A stretch of DNA of 64,000 bases from Desmodus rotundus. Taxonomy: Eukaryota; Chordata; Mammalia; Chiroptera; Phyllostomidae. Under the pieces are notes generated by a model, which saw only the letters and a program-made list of their open reading frames with translations, had not been told where the DNA came from and did no database searches. The stretch spans positions 196,456,143-196,520,142 of the forward strand of contig NC_071387.1 in NCBI RefSeq assembly GCF_022682495.2, in the 5' to 3' direction. A program made the position numbers and the translations under genes. This document shows, in pieces, positions 1 through 12,179 of this stretch. Each line of letters begins with the position of its first letter. The first letter of the stretch is position 1.

Positions 1-1290
1 TTGCCCCAGAATTTTGAATAATGCAATTAAGGAAAAATTACAAAAATAAAAATTAAGAAAAAAATTACTGTCATTTGTTTTAAAATACCAAGAAGTAACC
101 TTGTAGTTACAAATTGAATGATCATTAATGTAGAATATTCAAAGGAATTTGCAATACAGCTAAGAATTAATAAACCTTTTGAGGAACATTTTATCTTAAA
201 GAATCAATATAAAAATATATTTCTACATACTAGTAAAAAATCATAGGGAATTTTAAAATGCTTTATTAACAGTAACATACAGAGACTAAAATGAAGAACT
301 TTCTGCATATATGCTATTCAGTTTAGCCTTATCGATTGCATGTATCCTGTACATACAGCAATAGTTTTTGAAGCTGTAAAATACACACTTTCACAGGAAA
401 CCCAATCAACCTAGTTAGTAGGAGCTTGGGTTTCTGTGATAGAGGGGTGTGCAACAGTTATAGAATTGTCCTTGTTTTTCTATCTGGTGATGTGCGTGTA
501 GCCATCTGTGAATGTTATGAGAAAACGTTTAACTTTATACTCCTTTCCGTTATTCGAGGATAGAGCTCAGTTTTTGCAAAGGAAGGGATGATATATATGT
601 TTCTAAATATGGAAAGATAATCAAGATTAAGAGGATTTAGGGCCACCAGAATAAAGGGAAGAATGAAGGTAATAAAAATAAACAATCAAAAATATTGACC
701 TTAAAAGAACCAATTAATTCATAAAAGAAAAGGAAATTGAAAAAAATCTATGATTACATACTGTATATTATAGTTTTAATCCACTTCAGTAAAAGTTATA
801 TTTGTGAAAAAAATGCTGCAAAATTACTTTGCTCATTCAACTTAGGGATCTGTAGGCCATGGTTCCCATTACTCTGTGAGTGTCACCTGGACCTAGAGTC
901 TCACATGCACACATGTGTGCTAGCACACACACATAATTTACACACACTCACATGGTTAGGAGACAATGAAAGAGAAGCATAATCACTTTCTTCTTTTCAA
1001 ATTAGGAATATTGGTAGAAATTCACAATTGGCATATATTTAACATGAATATAGAGAAATTGGTTATTCTTGGTAAGAGATGCAACTCTAACAAGAAATGT
1101 ATTTTTTTCCAATTGTTAACTAACTTCGAAGCCCATGACATGCTATTTATTGCTTGACCCCTAAGGTACATTCTGTCAAGTGGTGACCAAATTGAGTTTT
1201 TCATATCTAGTTAAAGTATTTTAGAGGGGTGTTTTATAACCTAATTTACTGTGAAATATATAGTTATAACAAAAATCCAGAAACTATACC
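1..1290. other. Unassigned AT-rich non-coding stretch
   Basis: No gene, recognisable repeat or RNA gene is visible here. The sequence is AT-rich with short chance frames only. A CA-rich patch at about 903-957 (interrupted CACACA units) is the only obvious low-complexity feature. Confidence 0.5.
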
Positions 1291-1291
1291 A

Positions 1292-1525
1292 AGGGCATTT
1301 TTTTTTAGAGGGAAAGAGAGAGGAAGTAAGGAGAACATTGAAACATGGATGTGAGGGAGAAACGTCTATTGGTTGCCTCCCATTGGTACCAGGACCAGGG
1401 ACTGAACCCAGAATTCCACATATGTGCCCTAACTGGGAATCAAACCTGCAGCCTTTTGGGTATGGGATGATACACCAACCAACTGAGCCACCCTGGCCAG
1501 GGCTATCCAGGGCAACTCAGGGCAT
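1292..1525 (-). mobile_element. tRNA-derived SINE, second subfamily, minus strand
   Basis: Read on the minus strand, the body (about 1299-1503) starts with gccctggccagggtggctcag and contains an A box (TGGCTCAGTTGG) and a degenerate B box. The left edge on the plus strand is the T-run of the A-rich tail. A short direct repeat AGGGCAT flanks it (1292-1298 and 1519-1525). The head sequence with 'ggttggtgtatcatcccatac' differs from the VES copies at 5.3, 20.5 or 51.4 kb and matches the copy at 28.4 kb, so two related subfamilies are present. Identity as a bat SINE rests on family knowledge; the flanking repeat is seen directly. Confidence 0.75.
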
Positions 1526-1966
1526 GTTAATAAAATTAAAACTAACATAACAAACTATCTTTAAATAAGAGTCAACAAACACAGAAAATACCAATACAAT
1601 ATAAACATTCTTAATACTTATGAATTATAGAAGTAATATATTAGGAACCAAAAAAACTAAAGCCTATGCTATAAGAAATATTTATCGCTAATGAGAAAAT
1701 TTTTCATTTTCAGTGGAAAGAGTACTTTCCAGCAAGAAAAATTGACTAAGGCATAAAAACTCTAAAATACATAGAGCTAATTTTTTGACCTCTGAAGGAA
1801 AAGAAAAATTCAAGACGTCTCAGCGGGAAAAAAAAACAAAAAACCTCACACACTAGACTTGGGTTTCTCATGTGCCAGTCAATGCACGTACACACACACA
1901 CACACACACACACAATGAGCCCCGTTCTACAACTGTTGAAAGAACAACTGTGTTGGCTAATAAATA
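1526..1966. repeat. Unassigned sequence with a (CA)n microsatellite
   Basis: A pure (CA)12 run occupies 1891-1914. The rest is AT-rich with no recognised element. The microsatellite lies about 50 bp from the TA-flanked MITE that starts at 1967. Confidence 0.6.
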
Positions 1967-2088
1967 TACAAAGGTGGGTAAAAGTAGCTTTACAGTTTTC
2001 ATATGGAATATATTACCATAATTAGCAAGTAATAATACAAGAACAAATTCTGTGTTCTGTGTATTCACAACTTTTGCCCATCCCTGTA
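1967..2088. mobile_element. TA-flanked palindromic MITE (Tc1/mariner-like), copy 1
   Basis: The element runs from TA at 1967-1968 to TA at 2087-2088, 122 bp. The left end reads TACAAAGGTGGGTAAAAG. The reverse complement of the right end reads TACAGGGATGGGCAAAAG. These are inverted terminal repeats with TA outermost, the target of Tc1/mariner transposases. The left arm continues into TAGCTTTACAGTTTTC; the right arm lacks the matching part, so it carries a small deletion. The copy at 36720-36858 has both arms. It encodes nothing. A non-autonomous Tc1/mariner-type origin is inferred from structure; I cannot name the family. Confidence 0.7.
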
Positions 2089-3358
2089 TAAATTATTTTT
2101 GCTCAAGTACTAAGGCAATGTATAGAAATTCTAAAGTGCAGAAACCAAGTACATGTATTCTTCTTAACAAACTGAAGACAATGTAAGATGAAATGAGCTT
2201 TGGAATGTAAACTTTGATTAAAATTATGGTGCTGGTACATATATTCATTTCTAGTTATAGTTACAAAATTGTTATCAAGGATGTATTTTAAAAGTAGAAG
2301 TAAACATAGGCATACCAGATAAAAGAGCATAAAACAAAACTAACAGATTTGTAACTGAGATCAATTGTAATGAGTGATTTATATTTCTAATGACCTTATT
2401 TTTCATATTTAAGAGTTAAATATCTGTTTAAAATTTAAATATATAATTCAAAGATATAATAATAGTAAACTCAATTATTTTCCATTATGATTTGACACTT
2501 TAGGAGAAAATAATTATGGGTAAAGATAAAAAACTACTTAGGTTTTTCTTTTTTTTTTGTTTTAGTTCAGTTTCTTTTGTAGTTAAATTCTGCTCCTTTG
2601 AATTATATCAGATATGGATAATTCTTGAGAACTCTATTGACCTACTCATACTTTTAAAAATGTTTAACATTACTAGGTCTATCTTCTAGGACCCTGTGGA
2701 ATTTGATCTATGAAAGAAGTAACCCTGCTTTTGCCTGCTCTATTAATTACACTAGTGTATATTACAATACTACCACTTTTCAACTGGAATATTTTAGACA
2801 TATTGACCCTGGACTAAAAAGAGATATGAGCTCTAAGCTTTCTTCTTTCTTCTGGGAAAGGCATCTATCATCAATAAAATTTAACTACTTTCTTCAAAGG
2901 CTATAAATTTACACTTCTACTGAGGTCTGCTGATAGCTAAAATAATTTTCTCTATTTAAAAAACTACTCCTGTAATGTTTTAAATTATATTTCAAGATGT
3001 TTTTCTTTTCAGTTGAGGTTTTTGGTCAAGGTTTTAGAAGACATTGTTCTAGGCACATTGTTATTACTTACTACCTTTCTAATAAGATGCCAGCTGCCTT
3101 TCCGAATCTCGGGTGTGTTTCTAATAAGTGAGATAGCCATTTATTCTTTCATCCAGGGTAGTAAGAATGAAATGAAGTTTGAAAGAGTTAATTCTCTGGG
3201 ATACCAAATGCTCCTGATTTTTCTCATATCTCAGGAAGTCTTTATTCTCATCCTTCCTTGATAAAGCTTTCCTTTTTTTAAGACCCCCACCTATTAAGTT
3301 TTGTGTCTCCCAAAATTGAATTCTCACCCATTTTCTTGTTTCTCCATTCAAGCTCCTT
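2089..3358. other. Unassigned non-coding stretch
   Basis: AT-rich sequence without a recognised gene or repeat. Open frames of 67-82 codons at 2703-2906 and 3013-3261 have no recognisable domain, no upstream context and ordinary AT-rich composition, and are treated as chance. Confidence 0.5.
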
Positions 3359-3359
3359 G

Positions 3360-4240
3360 TTGCAATATGGCATCAGTCTACCTCAGATCAATTGACATAC
3401 ATCCCTCAAACATCTATGTGCTGTGACAATCTCCTCCCCACACTCCACAATCATACATCTGACCGTCTCGGAATTTTCAGACCTCGTGAACTTAACCTAC
3501 ACGTATGTCTTTCCCAGCATTTTCTAACTCAGTAAATGATATTGCCATTTTTCCAGCTGCCCACAACTCAAAACTCAAAGTTACTCTTGTCTTTTATTCT
3601 CACATCTCAGCATAGTCTAACAATAAATCTTGTTTGATCACATTTCACGAAATCATAAGTCCAACCATTTTTCCACGTCTCATTACTGCCACCCCAGGAC
3701 AACCAAAATCTCTCTCACGGAGGTGTGAGCAATACCCTCCTAAATGGTCTCCATGCCTCTACTTGTGCTTCATTACAAACCATTTTTCACACAACAAATA
3801 GAGTGCATCTTTTAAAATGCTAGTAAGATCATGTTATTCTCCTCCTTGAGACAGCCTCCCAACCTCCAGGCTCACTGGGAATGAAGCTAAATTCCTTTCC
3901 ATTGCCTATGGCACCCTACACAATCTAGCTTCTCATCTCTCTCCTCTGCCACTGGGTTCCTCTGTTTCTGATGCACTGGTCATCTCGCTGCTCCTTAAAC
4001 AGGCAAGGCATGCTCTGTCGTCAGAGTCTTTGCATGTATGTTCCAGTCTGTTGGAAATAGCCTTTTCCATGATATTCTTATAGTATTCTTCCTCACCGTT
4101 AGTCACATGTGTCTGAAACTATCACCACTTCAGAAAGATCTTTCATTAGCATCTTACCTGAACATGTACCTTTCTCTGTACCTTAGCCTACTTCGTAGAT
4201 GATCATTTACTAACAAGTTTTCATCTTAACATTTGCAATA
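3360..4240. mobile_element. L2-like ancient LINE relic
   Basis: Parts such as 3880-4060 (aaattcctttccattgcct, caccctacacaatctagctt, gcatgctctg...cagagtctttgcatgt) follow the well-known mammalian LINE-2 3' region, in which 'fast' coding text about local produce-like words is replaced by the 'gcctacaaggccctacatgatctgg' type of sequence. The match is scattered and strongly diverged. I cannot set orientation or exact ends. No reading frame survives. Confidence 0.45.
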
Positions 4241-4409
4241 TCTTTAGACCTGAGAAAGAAAGCATATGGACAAAAAGAGTCTGAGTGACCCTGTTAAGCC
4301 AGAGGATTTTAGTAGTTTCATGGCATAAACTTATTCTATTGAAAGTTATTGAACCTCACGTGCTGGGAAAGGAGGGGCAGAGGTTCCTGGCACGCACACT
4401 ATGCTCTAC

Positions 4410-4606
4410 CAGGGGTGTCCAACCTTTTGACCTCTCTGAGCCACACTTGAAGAAGAGTTGTCTTGGGCCACATTTTAAATACATCATGGCATGTAATCAC
4501 AAAAAATCTCATAATGTTTTAAGTAAATTTATGATTTTGTGTTGGGCTGAATTCACAGCCATCCTGGGCCACATGCGGCCTGTGGGCGGCAGGTTGGACG
4601 CCCCTG
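4410..4606 (+). mobile_element. hAT-like MITE with CAGGGGTGTCC termini, copy 1
   Basis: The 197-bp element starts CAGGGGTGTCCAACCTTTTG and ends AGGTTGGACGCCCCTG, giving terminal inverted repeats of about 16 bp with one mismatch. The CAGGG-type termini fit hAT superfamily elements. No convincing 8-bp target duplication remains. The interior (gagttgtcttgggccacat, aatctcataatgttttaag) recurs in copies at 12.6, 30.4 and 61.7 kb. It has no transposase and is non-autonomous. The hAT assignment is inferred from the termini. Confidence 0.7.
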
Positions 4607-5260
4607 GGAGAAAGAGGGATAATGATGTCACTCAATTACTTTTTTAATAGACACACAGAATTTATCCCATTTTAGTAGCCTATGGTTACATTTATTATAA
4701 AGGAGAAGTTATCACATTTATTGAAACTATATAGTATATTTAGTTTACAATTTGTTTTTGGTTTCAGTGTAATCAGAAACTCCTATCTCAGTTTCTGGGG
4801 GAAAAACAGTATAATAGATTATTTCCCCTTATATAATACTATAACAATAGACTCAATTTCTAGGAAACAAGATAACCATAGTCTTAGATCACAATTTAAA
4901 ACAATTCATCAAACATCAGTCATTAACTTACAGAATCCTTCCATCTATGGGATGGTGCAGAATGGTGCCAGCTGGAAAGCCTTGAACACAGGTGTAACCC
5001 ACTTTAACTAAAATTATAATTATCAAAGCAAGTAGGTTTTTAAGTCAATTTACATTAATGAGTAAAGGGAGCATTATTTAGATAGTACTAGATATTAAAG
5101 CAACTAAATTTTAATCTATCTGTATATAATTACAGATAAACATCAGTTGCATTGATAAAATACACTCAAGCATATAATTTTATTTATATGTTGCCAATAT
5201 TTTAAGTTGCCATTTTATTTATATTACTTAGCCAAATACTTCAAATTTTCCCCACAAATA
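4607..5260. other. Unassigned AT-rich stretch
   Basis: No gene or repeat recognised. A 109-codon open frame at 4682-5011 has no domain I recognise and no supporting signals. Confidence 0.45.
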
Positions 5261-5508
5261 AAAATAGAACTTTTATTTAATTTTTTAAAAGATTTTATTT
5301 ATTTATTTTTAGAGAGAGGGGAAGGAAGGGAGACAGAAAGAGAGAGAAACATTAATGTGTGATTGTTTCTCATGCACCCCGTACTAGGGACCTGGCCTGT
5401 AGGTCAGGCATGTGCCCTGACTGGTTACCGAACCAGTGTTCCTTTGCTTCACAGTCCAGTGCTCAATCCACTGAGCCACACCAGCCAGGGCTAAAAGTAG
5501 AACTTTTA
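5261..5508 (-). mobile_element. VES-type tRNA-derived SINE, minus strand
   Basis: The SINE body is about 5279-5492 on the minus strand. It starts gccctggctggtgtggctca, has an A box (TGGCTCAGTGG) and a B box region, and ends in an (AAATAA)n tail seen as TTTATTTATTT on the plus strand. The target site duplication is clear: AAAATAGAACTTTTA at 5261-5275 and AAAAGTAGAACTTTTA at 5493-5508. This is an L1-mobilised insertion. VES SINEs mark yangochiropteran bats (family knowledge). Confidence 0.9.
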
Positions 5509-7190
5509 ATAACTCTATTCTTTAACTGTTTGTTTTTCAGTTCATGCTAGAAAGTTTGAAGTTTTCTTTGACCACCTATAGTTTACTGTCTTAAACTTGC
5601 TTAATATTCTAATCATTTTCCAAATCAGACTCATCTTTTTCATTTGAAAATATTGCTGATGGCTTTGCTTATCTGTTTTTGTTTGTTTACTGGCATATTA
5701 CAAAATTAATTTTCTGATATAAGCTTGCTGAGTTTTTTTCAACTTATAAAAACATATTTAGCTTCTGTCTTCACACATAGCTTCTAGTTTACAATTATTT
5801 TAAAATGAAGCATTAGATATGACATCAGTTATGGCATAATTCTGCTTACATAAATGTTAAAAATATTAAACAGCAGCTACTGTGCCATCATACCCTGAAG
5901 AACACACACACACACAGCTACACACACAGACCAAATAGTCTAAGATTAAACTGTGCCCAGGAATTAATGAGTGAAGCAAGCAATGGATTTTCAAAAGCAT
6001 AGTGTTGAAAGGAAAGTTTAATTTCTTTCAGAGCACGTAGAAAGTTCACTCTTCTTTTAGAAAGAATATCCTAACATCTGATCTCCAGTGTATTTCACTG
6101 ATCACATAAAAAGTTCAACAGTATTTCTATGTATTTTTAGAAAAAAGTAGTGACACTTTTCCATAGTTTGGTATATTAATTTTGTAATTTCCCAAGGTAA
6201 GTCTGAAATAGGAAACACAAAAAGAAAGATAATAAAATTCTTAGGATATGTGGGAATGTAGCAAGTTTATAATGCCCAAACCCAAGACATTAACTTGGCT
6301 TTGTGTATCTACAGAGTAGTGTATTGCAGTATACATAAATTAGAATTCTTACAGATAGTGAAATAGCATATGTAATTACTGTTCTAATAAATGCATGAGA
6401 AGTCGCCCACAGATAAAACGGCTCACCTCATACTCATGCCATAGTTCGTGAGCTGACTGCATGATTCAATAACCATGACCTGAACACTCAGAACCACAAT
6501 GGCCACAATCCAACATCATTAAATGCATTCATGAAAGAGCCACGTGCATGGCATGTTCTAAAACAAATCCTGTTTTCCCTCTGGAGGCTGTAACTCTAGG
6601 AACTCACTTATTCCTTTTGATTACTCTTTCTAAAGTGTTGTCTCATCCCTCTTTCTGAGGGGACTACAGTGAGGCAGGCTTTGGAATAAGGGGCATATTC
6701 ATGGGAACTAAAATTTAGTAAACTGTCAAATACTTTCTTTGTGAATATTTAAAGATACGTGTCTTTTAGTATTATGACTCTCCATGCAGAGAAGATGGGT
6801 TTTCCATGGAGGTGGAGTCTATTGATGGGCTTCAGGGGAAGGAAGCCTCAATATACTACATTTGCTTACCCTACCCCCACCCATTACCATTCCATGTAGA
6901 AGGGTAGTGTGTCCTGGGTGAAGCCTCAGATAAAGTTTAAGATACTTGAGGAGATTAGCTATCACCTTCCTTGGATATCTCTGGGATCTACTAGGAAGGG
7001 ATAATGGAGAAAAACAAGATTTTGACAGTCAAGCACTCTTAGATCTGTGGCTTAATGACATCTTAATCATGATCTATTTTGACAGGACTTCGTAGGTCAG
7101 AAAGATGAAATAACATTTATGATATCTTTTCTTTCATTAACTTTATAATTTTAAATCATAATGAAAATGACCAATTCAGAACAACTACTC
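5509..7190. other. Unassigned non-coding stretch
   Basis: AT-rich sequence. A (CA)n patch lies at about 5903-5930. I see no gene, no recognisable transposon and no RNA gene in the remainder. Confidence 0.45.
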
Positions 7191-7700
7191 TGAAATATTC
7201 TGTTTTATCCCATTCTGACGGCCCCTCCTCTCTTCATCCTGTGGCTAAATAATCCTGGGATGATTACATGATTTCATTGTACCTTCTTTCTCCCTTCCCG
7301 TCAGCCTGAATAAATACCATTGTTATTTCTATCCATGCCACCACCCCTTTATTTAAAATCCATCTGTTACTGGTCATTTCCTACAGAGTAAATTGCAAAC
7401 TGCTTTCGACTTTCAAACCCATTTGCATTCTGACCTCAGGCTGCCTATTCAGTCTATTCCCCATTAGGCTCCCGCTTCCTCCTAGTACTGAACCAGCATA
7501 GGTATTCTTTCATCCCAGTATACGTTTTTTCCAGGTCCATGGTTCTGTTTTTATTTTTTTTCCTACTGGGCATGTACCACTTTTGCTAACTGTCTATCAT
7601 TAAATGCTATTTATTCTGCTAGGCCCACATCCTATGCAATACTTATATAAACTTTTTAAAGTCGCCCTAGCATGAATCAATTTCTCCTTCAATTTCATAT
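7191..7700. mobile_element. Possible L2-like relic
   Basis: Phrases around 7380-7500 (acagagtaaattgcaaactgc, catttgcattctgacctcagg, ccgcttcctcctagtactg) loosely follow the mammalian L2 3' region. The match is weak and the edges are unknown. It could equally be unique sequence. Confidence 0.25.
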
Positions 7701-8497
7701 TGTCTATTTTCATATAGGTTTTGCTATGTGACAGACACATCAAATTATTCTAGTGGTGGTTGGGTCACTTGTTCCCTTTCATTGGAAACATGTAACAATA
7801 GAATATATATTTGACAGAACTGCTACAGAAGGCATTACAAAGTTGCCTCGTGCTTGGGGATTTAGATGAAAAGAACAGCCATGTGCCTTTGGACTCACTT
7901 AGCCCTCTCATCTGAGGAGATTTCATACATTTCTATGAGTTTCCATCCATTAATCCAGTATCTGATGACTTCCTTCCCAGATTATTTTTAGACTGTAATT
8001 TATTGGAATGTTGATTCAAAGCAAAGTAAAATTTGAAATATGTAAAAATAAATCTAGACAAATAATCAAATAAAAATGTCTTTTCTTTAAAAATCTACTC
8101 TCCATTAACTCTGTCTGAGAAAGTTGCCTCTGGCTGCTGAGCATCAACCTGGGGCTTCCCCCGGAGCTACCACTTTCCCAGTGGTTGTGTGAGGAACACA
8201 AACAATGAAGTTAAATCAAAAGCACCTGGGGGGTGAAGGAAAGGCTTGTGTCTTTGTACACCTATATTAGACTGCGGTGTCATGTAAACTGGGGACCCAC
8301 AGTATCTATTCGCTACAGGACTTGGAGGGTAACAATGACCCTCCATTCATAATATTCTGATCTTCCCCCTGCTCCTGCTCTTTTACCCACGTCATTGCAT
8401 CGAGTCACTTGATTGCTCTTTCCCCTAATTTTCCAATTCTTTCTGACATTCATCTCCTTTTGTATACCAATTAGTCCATTATTTTATTGCTAGCAAA
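7701..8497. other. Unassigned non-coding stretch
   Basis: No gene or recognised repeat. A 61-codon minus-strand frame at 8016-8201 has no domain. Confidence 0.4.
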
Positions 8498-8790
8498 CTT
8501 TATTTTTTTAATTATTTTATTCTTGTTCAAGTACAGTTGTCTGCATCCCCCCCCATCACTCCCCCAACCCCAGCCATCCCCACCTCCCTCCCCTGATTCC
8601 ACCCCACCTTGGTTTTTTCCCTGTGTCCTTTCTAGTTGTTCCTGGAATCCCTTCCATCCTTTTCCCCCATTAGCCCAATATTAACCAATAGTCTGGTTAC
8701 TGTCATATTGTTCTTAATTTCAGTGTCTCTGTGTGTGCTATCCTGGTACACATTTCGAGATTCTGTGGCAATAATAAAAACTGTCATTAT
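8498..8790 (-). mobile_element. L1 3' UTR fragment, minus strand
   Basis: The minus strand matches the 3' end of the bat L1s seen at 34.4 and 39.6 kb: a G-rich stretch (seen here as CCCCCCCATCACTCCCCCAA on the plus strand), then acaactgtacttgaacaa, then an A-rich tail. The body is about 8505-8745. It is 5'-truncated and has no coding part. The C-rich text gives chance proline-rich frames (for example 8487-8684), which are not genes. Confidence 0.75.
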
Positions 8791-9229
8791 CAATCAAGTC
8801 TCTGCTTTCCAGGATGGAGGCTGACTACTAAAAATATATGTGAGTTTTGCCTAACGGTGTTTTGTTTCTGGACTGAGAAAAACACTGCTTCAAGTTCAGG
8901 CAAGCTGGAGTACTAGAGCACAAGTGCCCAGGAAGAGACCCTCACCCACTGACACTAGAGGTTTGGTGGAAAAAGAGTACATAATTCTTGCTCCTTAGTT
9001 GGAAGACCTCTGCGTATATATTGTCCTGTCCCCAGAGTACCTTCAGGGAAGTTAATTTATAGGGGCACACTTTATTGCTCGGTTTTTTCTCCTTCCCATA
9101 ATCACTTCCCCACTCCTCCACCAACATTGTATTGTATCACTTCTGAAGAAACAAATTGCACTCGAATCTTCTTACCTTAGGTCTGCTTACAGGATAACCC
9201 AAATCAAGAAGGTTGAAAACAAAAGAGAT
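8791..9229. other. Unassigned non-coding stretch
   Basis: No gene or repeat recognised between the L1 fragment and the ERVL relic. Confidence 0.4.
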
Positions 9230-10350
9230 GGGAAGACTAGACCCTGAGGATGGATTTGGAGGAATCAGATTGTTTGCTGGCCACATGGTAGTAAAGAATT
9301 CATTGCTGGCGGTAAGTGGGATATTGAAAAACCCTGGCTTGTTGAAGTACCGCAGTTCCTAAGATGTTATTAACCATGTGAATTATGAAAAAGATATTGG
9401 TAGAAAGGTATCAACCCACTTCATAAATGCTTTAAGCCCTTGAGATGTCAGGAAGCTGGTCCATGAATCATGAAGTTGTCTGGCTATCATAAAAGTAATC
9501 AGGCCTTGGCCATAAGAACACTTGTTCTGCTTCGGGTAGTATGATCAATCAGAATAGCTCAGCATACTTTCTAGCACATGGTGTACTGCCATTGATTTGC
9601 AAATGCACTCCTTCCAATCCCTGTTGAGACAGGGAAGCAGGAGTTTTTCACATTCATCTGACATGGACAGTAGTTCATATTAACGACAGTGCCCAGGGAC
9701 ATATTTGTGGTACAAATTGACTTTCGTCACCAACAATCACGTACATCCACTCTGTTAATGACATGCTGTGAATTGGACCTGGTAAGCAAGAAGTGAAAAA
9801 TAGTCTGGAAGCCCTCGTAAAATAGATGTACATGAGAAGATGGGAGATAAATCTTTCAAAGACTCAGAGGGCTATTTGGATGTTTATTTTGGGGTCTATT
9901 TGTCCTAGACATGCTAGAACATCCAACATAAAGATATTGCACCTTATATCTTCTACAGAAAAAGAGTAACAACAGTTACTAAGCCTCTTTAAATTTTGGA
10001 GAAGGCTCATAGCACATTTTGGAAAATTGATTGGACCCATTCAGCAAGTGATTTGGTGGTACTCTCTCAGTTTAAATGGGGCCGGAACAAAAGGATGCGC
10101 AGCATGTTGGTGCTTCACTATACAAGACCCTAGCTGTCGGTTTATCTGAATTATGAGATCCCGTTGTCCCGGGGGTATCAGTGGTAGAAAAGGATGCAGT
10201 GTAGAGTTGCTCACATCTATGAATCGAAAGTTTGAGTGGCAACTCTAGCCACCTAGGGCTCTGGTGTAAGGTCATGCCATCTACAATTGAGAATGACTCA
10301 TTATATGAAAAGCAGCTTCAAGCCTGATGCAAAGCCCTAGCAAAAACTTA
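9230..10350 (+). pseudogene. Endogenous retrovirus ERVL (class III) pol relic
   Basis: From about 9580 to 10345 the plus strand follows the reverse transcriptase to early RNase H part of mammalian ERVL pol. Matching landmarks in order are the RT catalytic-loop region near 9755-9785 (the aspartate pair is altered and an in-frame stop follows), the gagcaagaagt-type segment near 9786, 'gggagataaat' near 9843, and 'gccatctacaattgagaa' near 10277. The part before 9580 is a weaker match. There are many stops and frameshifts, no LTR is visible on either side, and it cannot encode a working enzyme. The family call is from recall of the ERVL pol layout; the coordinates are approximate. Confidence 0.7.
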
Positions 10351-10424
10351 ACACTTAATAATAAGGCTGAAAAAGGTCACTGATCTTCTGACTTCATTCA
10401 TTTTTGTATAAGTGAAGCCTCCTG

Positions 10425-10545
10425 CTACAGTCAGTCATTTATTAACACAGTAATTCAAAAATACTATGTGCCTGGGCAGAATTCTAGGTGCAGGGCCTGG
10501 AGCTGGTGAGAAAATGGTTACATGTACCTAATTGTGCTTCAGTGG
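10425..10545. mobile_element. Ancient MIR/L2-age repeat fragment
   Basis: The text tcatttattaac...actatgtgcctgggcagaat...taggtgcagggcctggagctgg resembles the common mammalian 'atttattgagcacctactatgtgccaggcactg' repeat. It is short and diverged, and I cannot fix the family. Confidence 0.4.
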
Positions 10546-11440
10546 ACCGTGATGAATAAGTTTGATCCTTTCATGTGCACTTACCCTCAACAATTCTCAG
10601 TGATTTTGACATCTTGATATCCCTCATTATTATGTGATAACTTAACCCTGGTAACGAGTAATGAGCATGATTTTAATATTTAGGATTAACTAAATTAAAG
10701 CATTCTAAGTAGGGACACAGGTGATATTGACATTGTTATAACTCATGAAGCTATATGTTCCCTGGAAGAATTTTGTCAGTAATCTTACAAAGACATGGGC
10801 AGAATATTTATAGACTATGCTGAAAGCGGACATATTTTCCTTACTGCAGTCATTCTGGTCACATAAAGTTTGAACTTAGTTTCAAGAATCTTCCCACACA
10901 GTTAAGATTTTGAAATTTAGTTTTCTTAAAGATCTTCCCATAATTTCTTTGTGGAGCATGCTTACATAAGGGAGCATTCATTTTCTTCAAGTTTGATTTA
11001 GAGTTCTGTTTTTTCTCTTCCAAATCCGTTCTTTTTCTAGTTTAGATTTCTCTCTCTCTCTCTTGGTATTTGCATGATCTCAAAAATTGAGTAGAGAAGG
11101 AAGTGACTCTCAAAGGTGTTTAACATAGCTAATTTTATTTATTTTGCCTCATTCGCAATTATTGCTAGAATGAAGGATTTCTAGTTACAGAATTAAATAA
11201 TGCTCTCAACAAATCTATTAAAGGTTATATTTTCTTTTATTTGCTCTTACTCACCAGGATCAGATTTTCCTTAAAGTTCAAGAGAGACTATATTTGTCGT
11301 GACATTTGGATTGTAAGTCAGATGACTACAGCCAGACGAGTGGTATTTTTTCCATAGAATACGTGTATCAGTTTTAATCTCCTCGTGCCTTAGGTACTAT
11401 CAAGATATTAAGAAAAAAAGATTCAGGAACTAATAATATG
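10546..11440. other. Unassigned non-coding stretch
   Basis: No gene or transposon recognised. A short (TC)n run lies at about 11050-11065. Confidence 0.4.
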
Positions 11441-11850
11441 TTATCTTTCCCTTACCCCTCCCCCCGCCTCCCTCTCTGCCCCTTGTCCTCCTTGCCCGTG
11501 TAGTTAGGTAGGGATAGTCATAGATAGCTCTCATTTCTCTCTCTCTCTTTCTCCTCCTCTCTCTCAATATAGGTAATTTCTCTCTATATACATCTATTTA
11601 CAGCTATATGTATATAGAGATTACCTATAAGTATAGGTATTCCTCTATTGATATATTACATACACATATGGCTATATTGATCTCTTGATAGACAGATATA
11701 GACATATAGATACAGACACATCAATGTATCCAGAGATATAGATAAATAGGGATATAGATGGGTAGACAGATAATTATCAATAAATAAGCAACGTATTTGT
11801 AAACACATTATCAATAATTAAAAGTCTGTAAAAAAATATATATATAGTGC
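11441..11850. repeat. Low-complexity C/T tract and degenerate GATA microsatellite
   Basis: 11450-11500 is C-rich (ccctccccccgcctccctct), 11535-11565 is (TC)n, and 11640-11780 is a degenerate GATA/GACA/CATA tetranucleotide array (tagacagatataga...gatatagatgggtagacagat). A palindrome sits at 11567-11630: one arm reads ataggtaatttctctctata and the other is its near reverse complement. Confidence 0.75.
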
Positions 11851-12179
11851 CACCAAATGGAATTTGCTTCTAAAATATTTAGGTATATTTTTAAAGCTTT
11901 TAGCTGCTACCTGTTTCAAGTGAACAGTGTTACTAGAAGTGTTTTCTACAGGTAGTACTTAGGTCCAATTGAATAGCATTGTCTGTCAAATAAAAAATGA
12001 ACTTTAATATTATCAAAGAAGAGCTTTGTTGTAAATATGTACCAGTAATATTATCCTATCATTGGTAGAGAAAGTTTTTAAAATCATACCTTCTTTAAAA
12101 ACTATCTGCATCTAACTATATCTATCTATTTGACTTGAACAAAAATGTACAATATGTAAAAAATGTTAATCGTTAAATT
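11851..12179. other. Unassigned AT-rich stretch
   Basis: No recognised feature. It ends at the 3' edge of the large minus-strand L1. Confidence 0.4.

Noticed and set aside
8487..8684. Proline-rich open frame
   Set aside because: Caused by the C-rich reverse of the L1 3' UTR G-tract.
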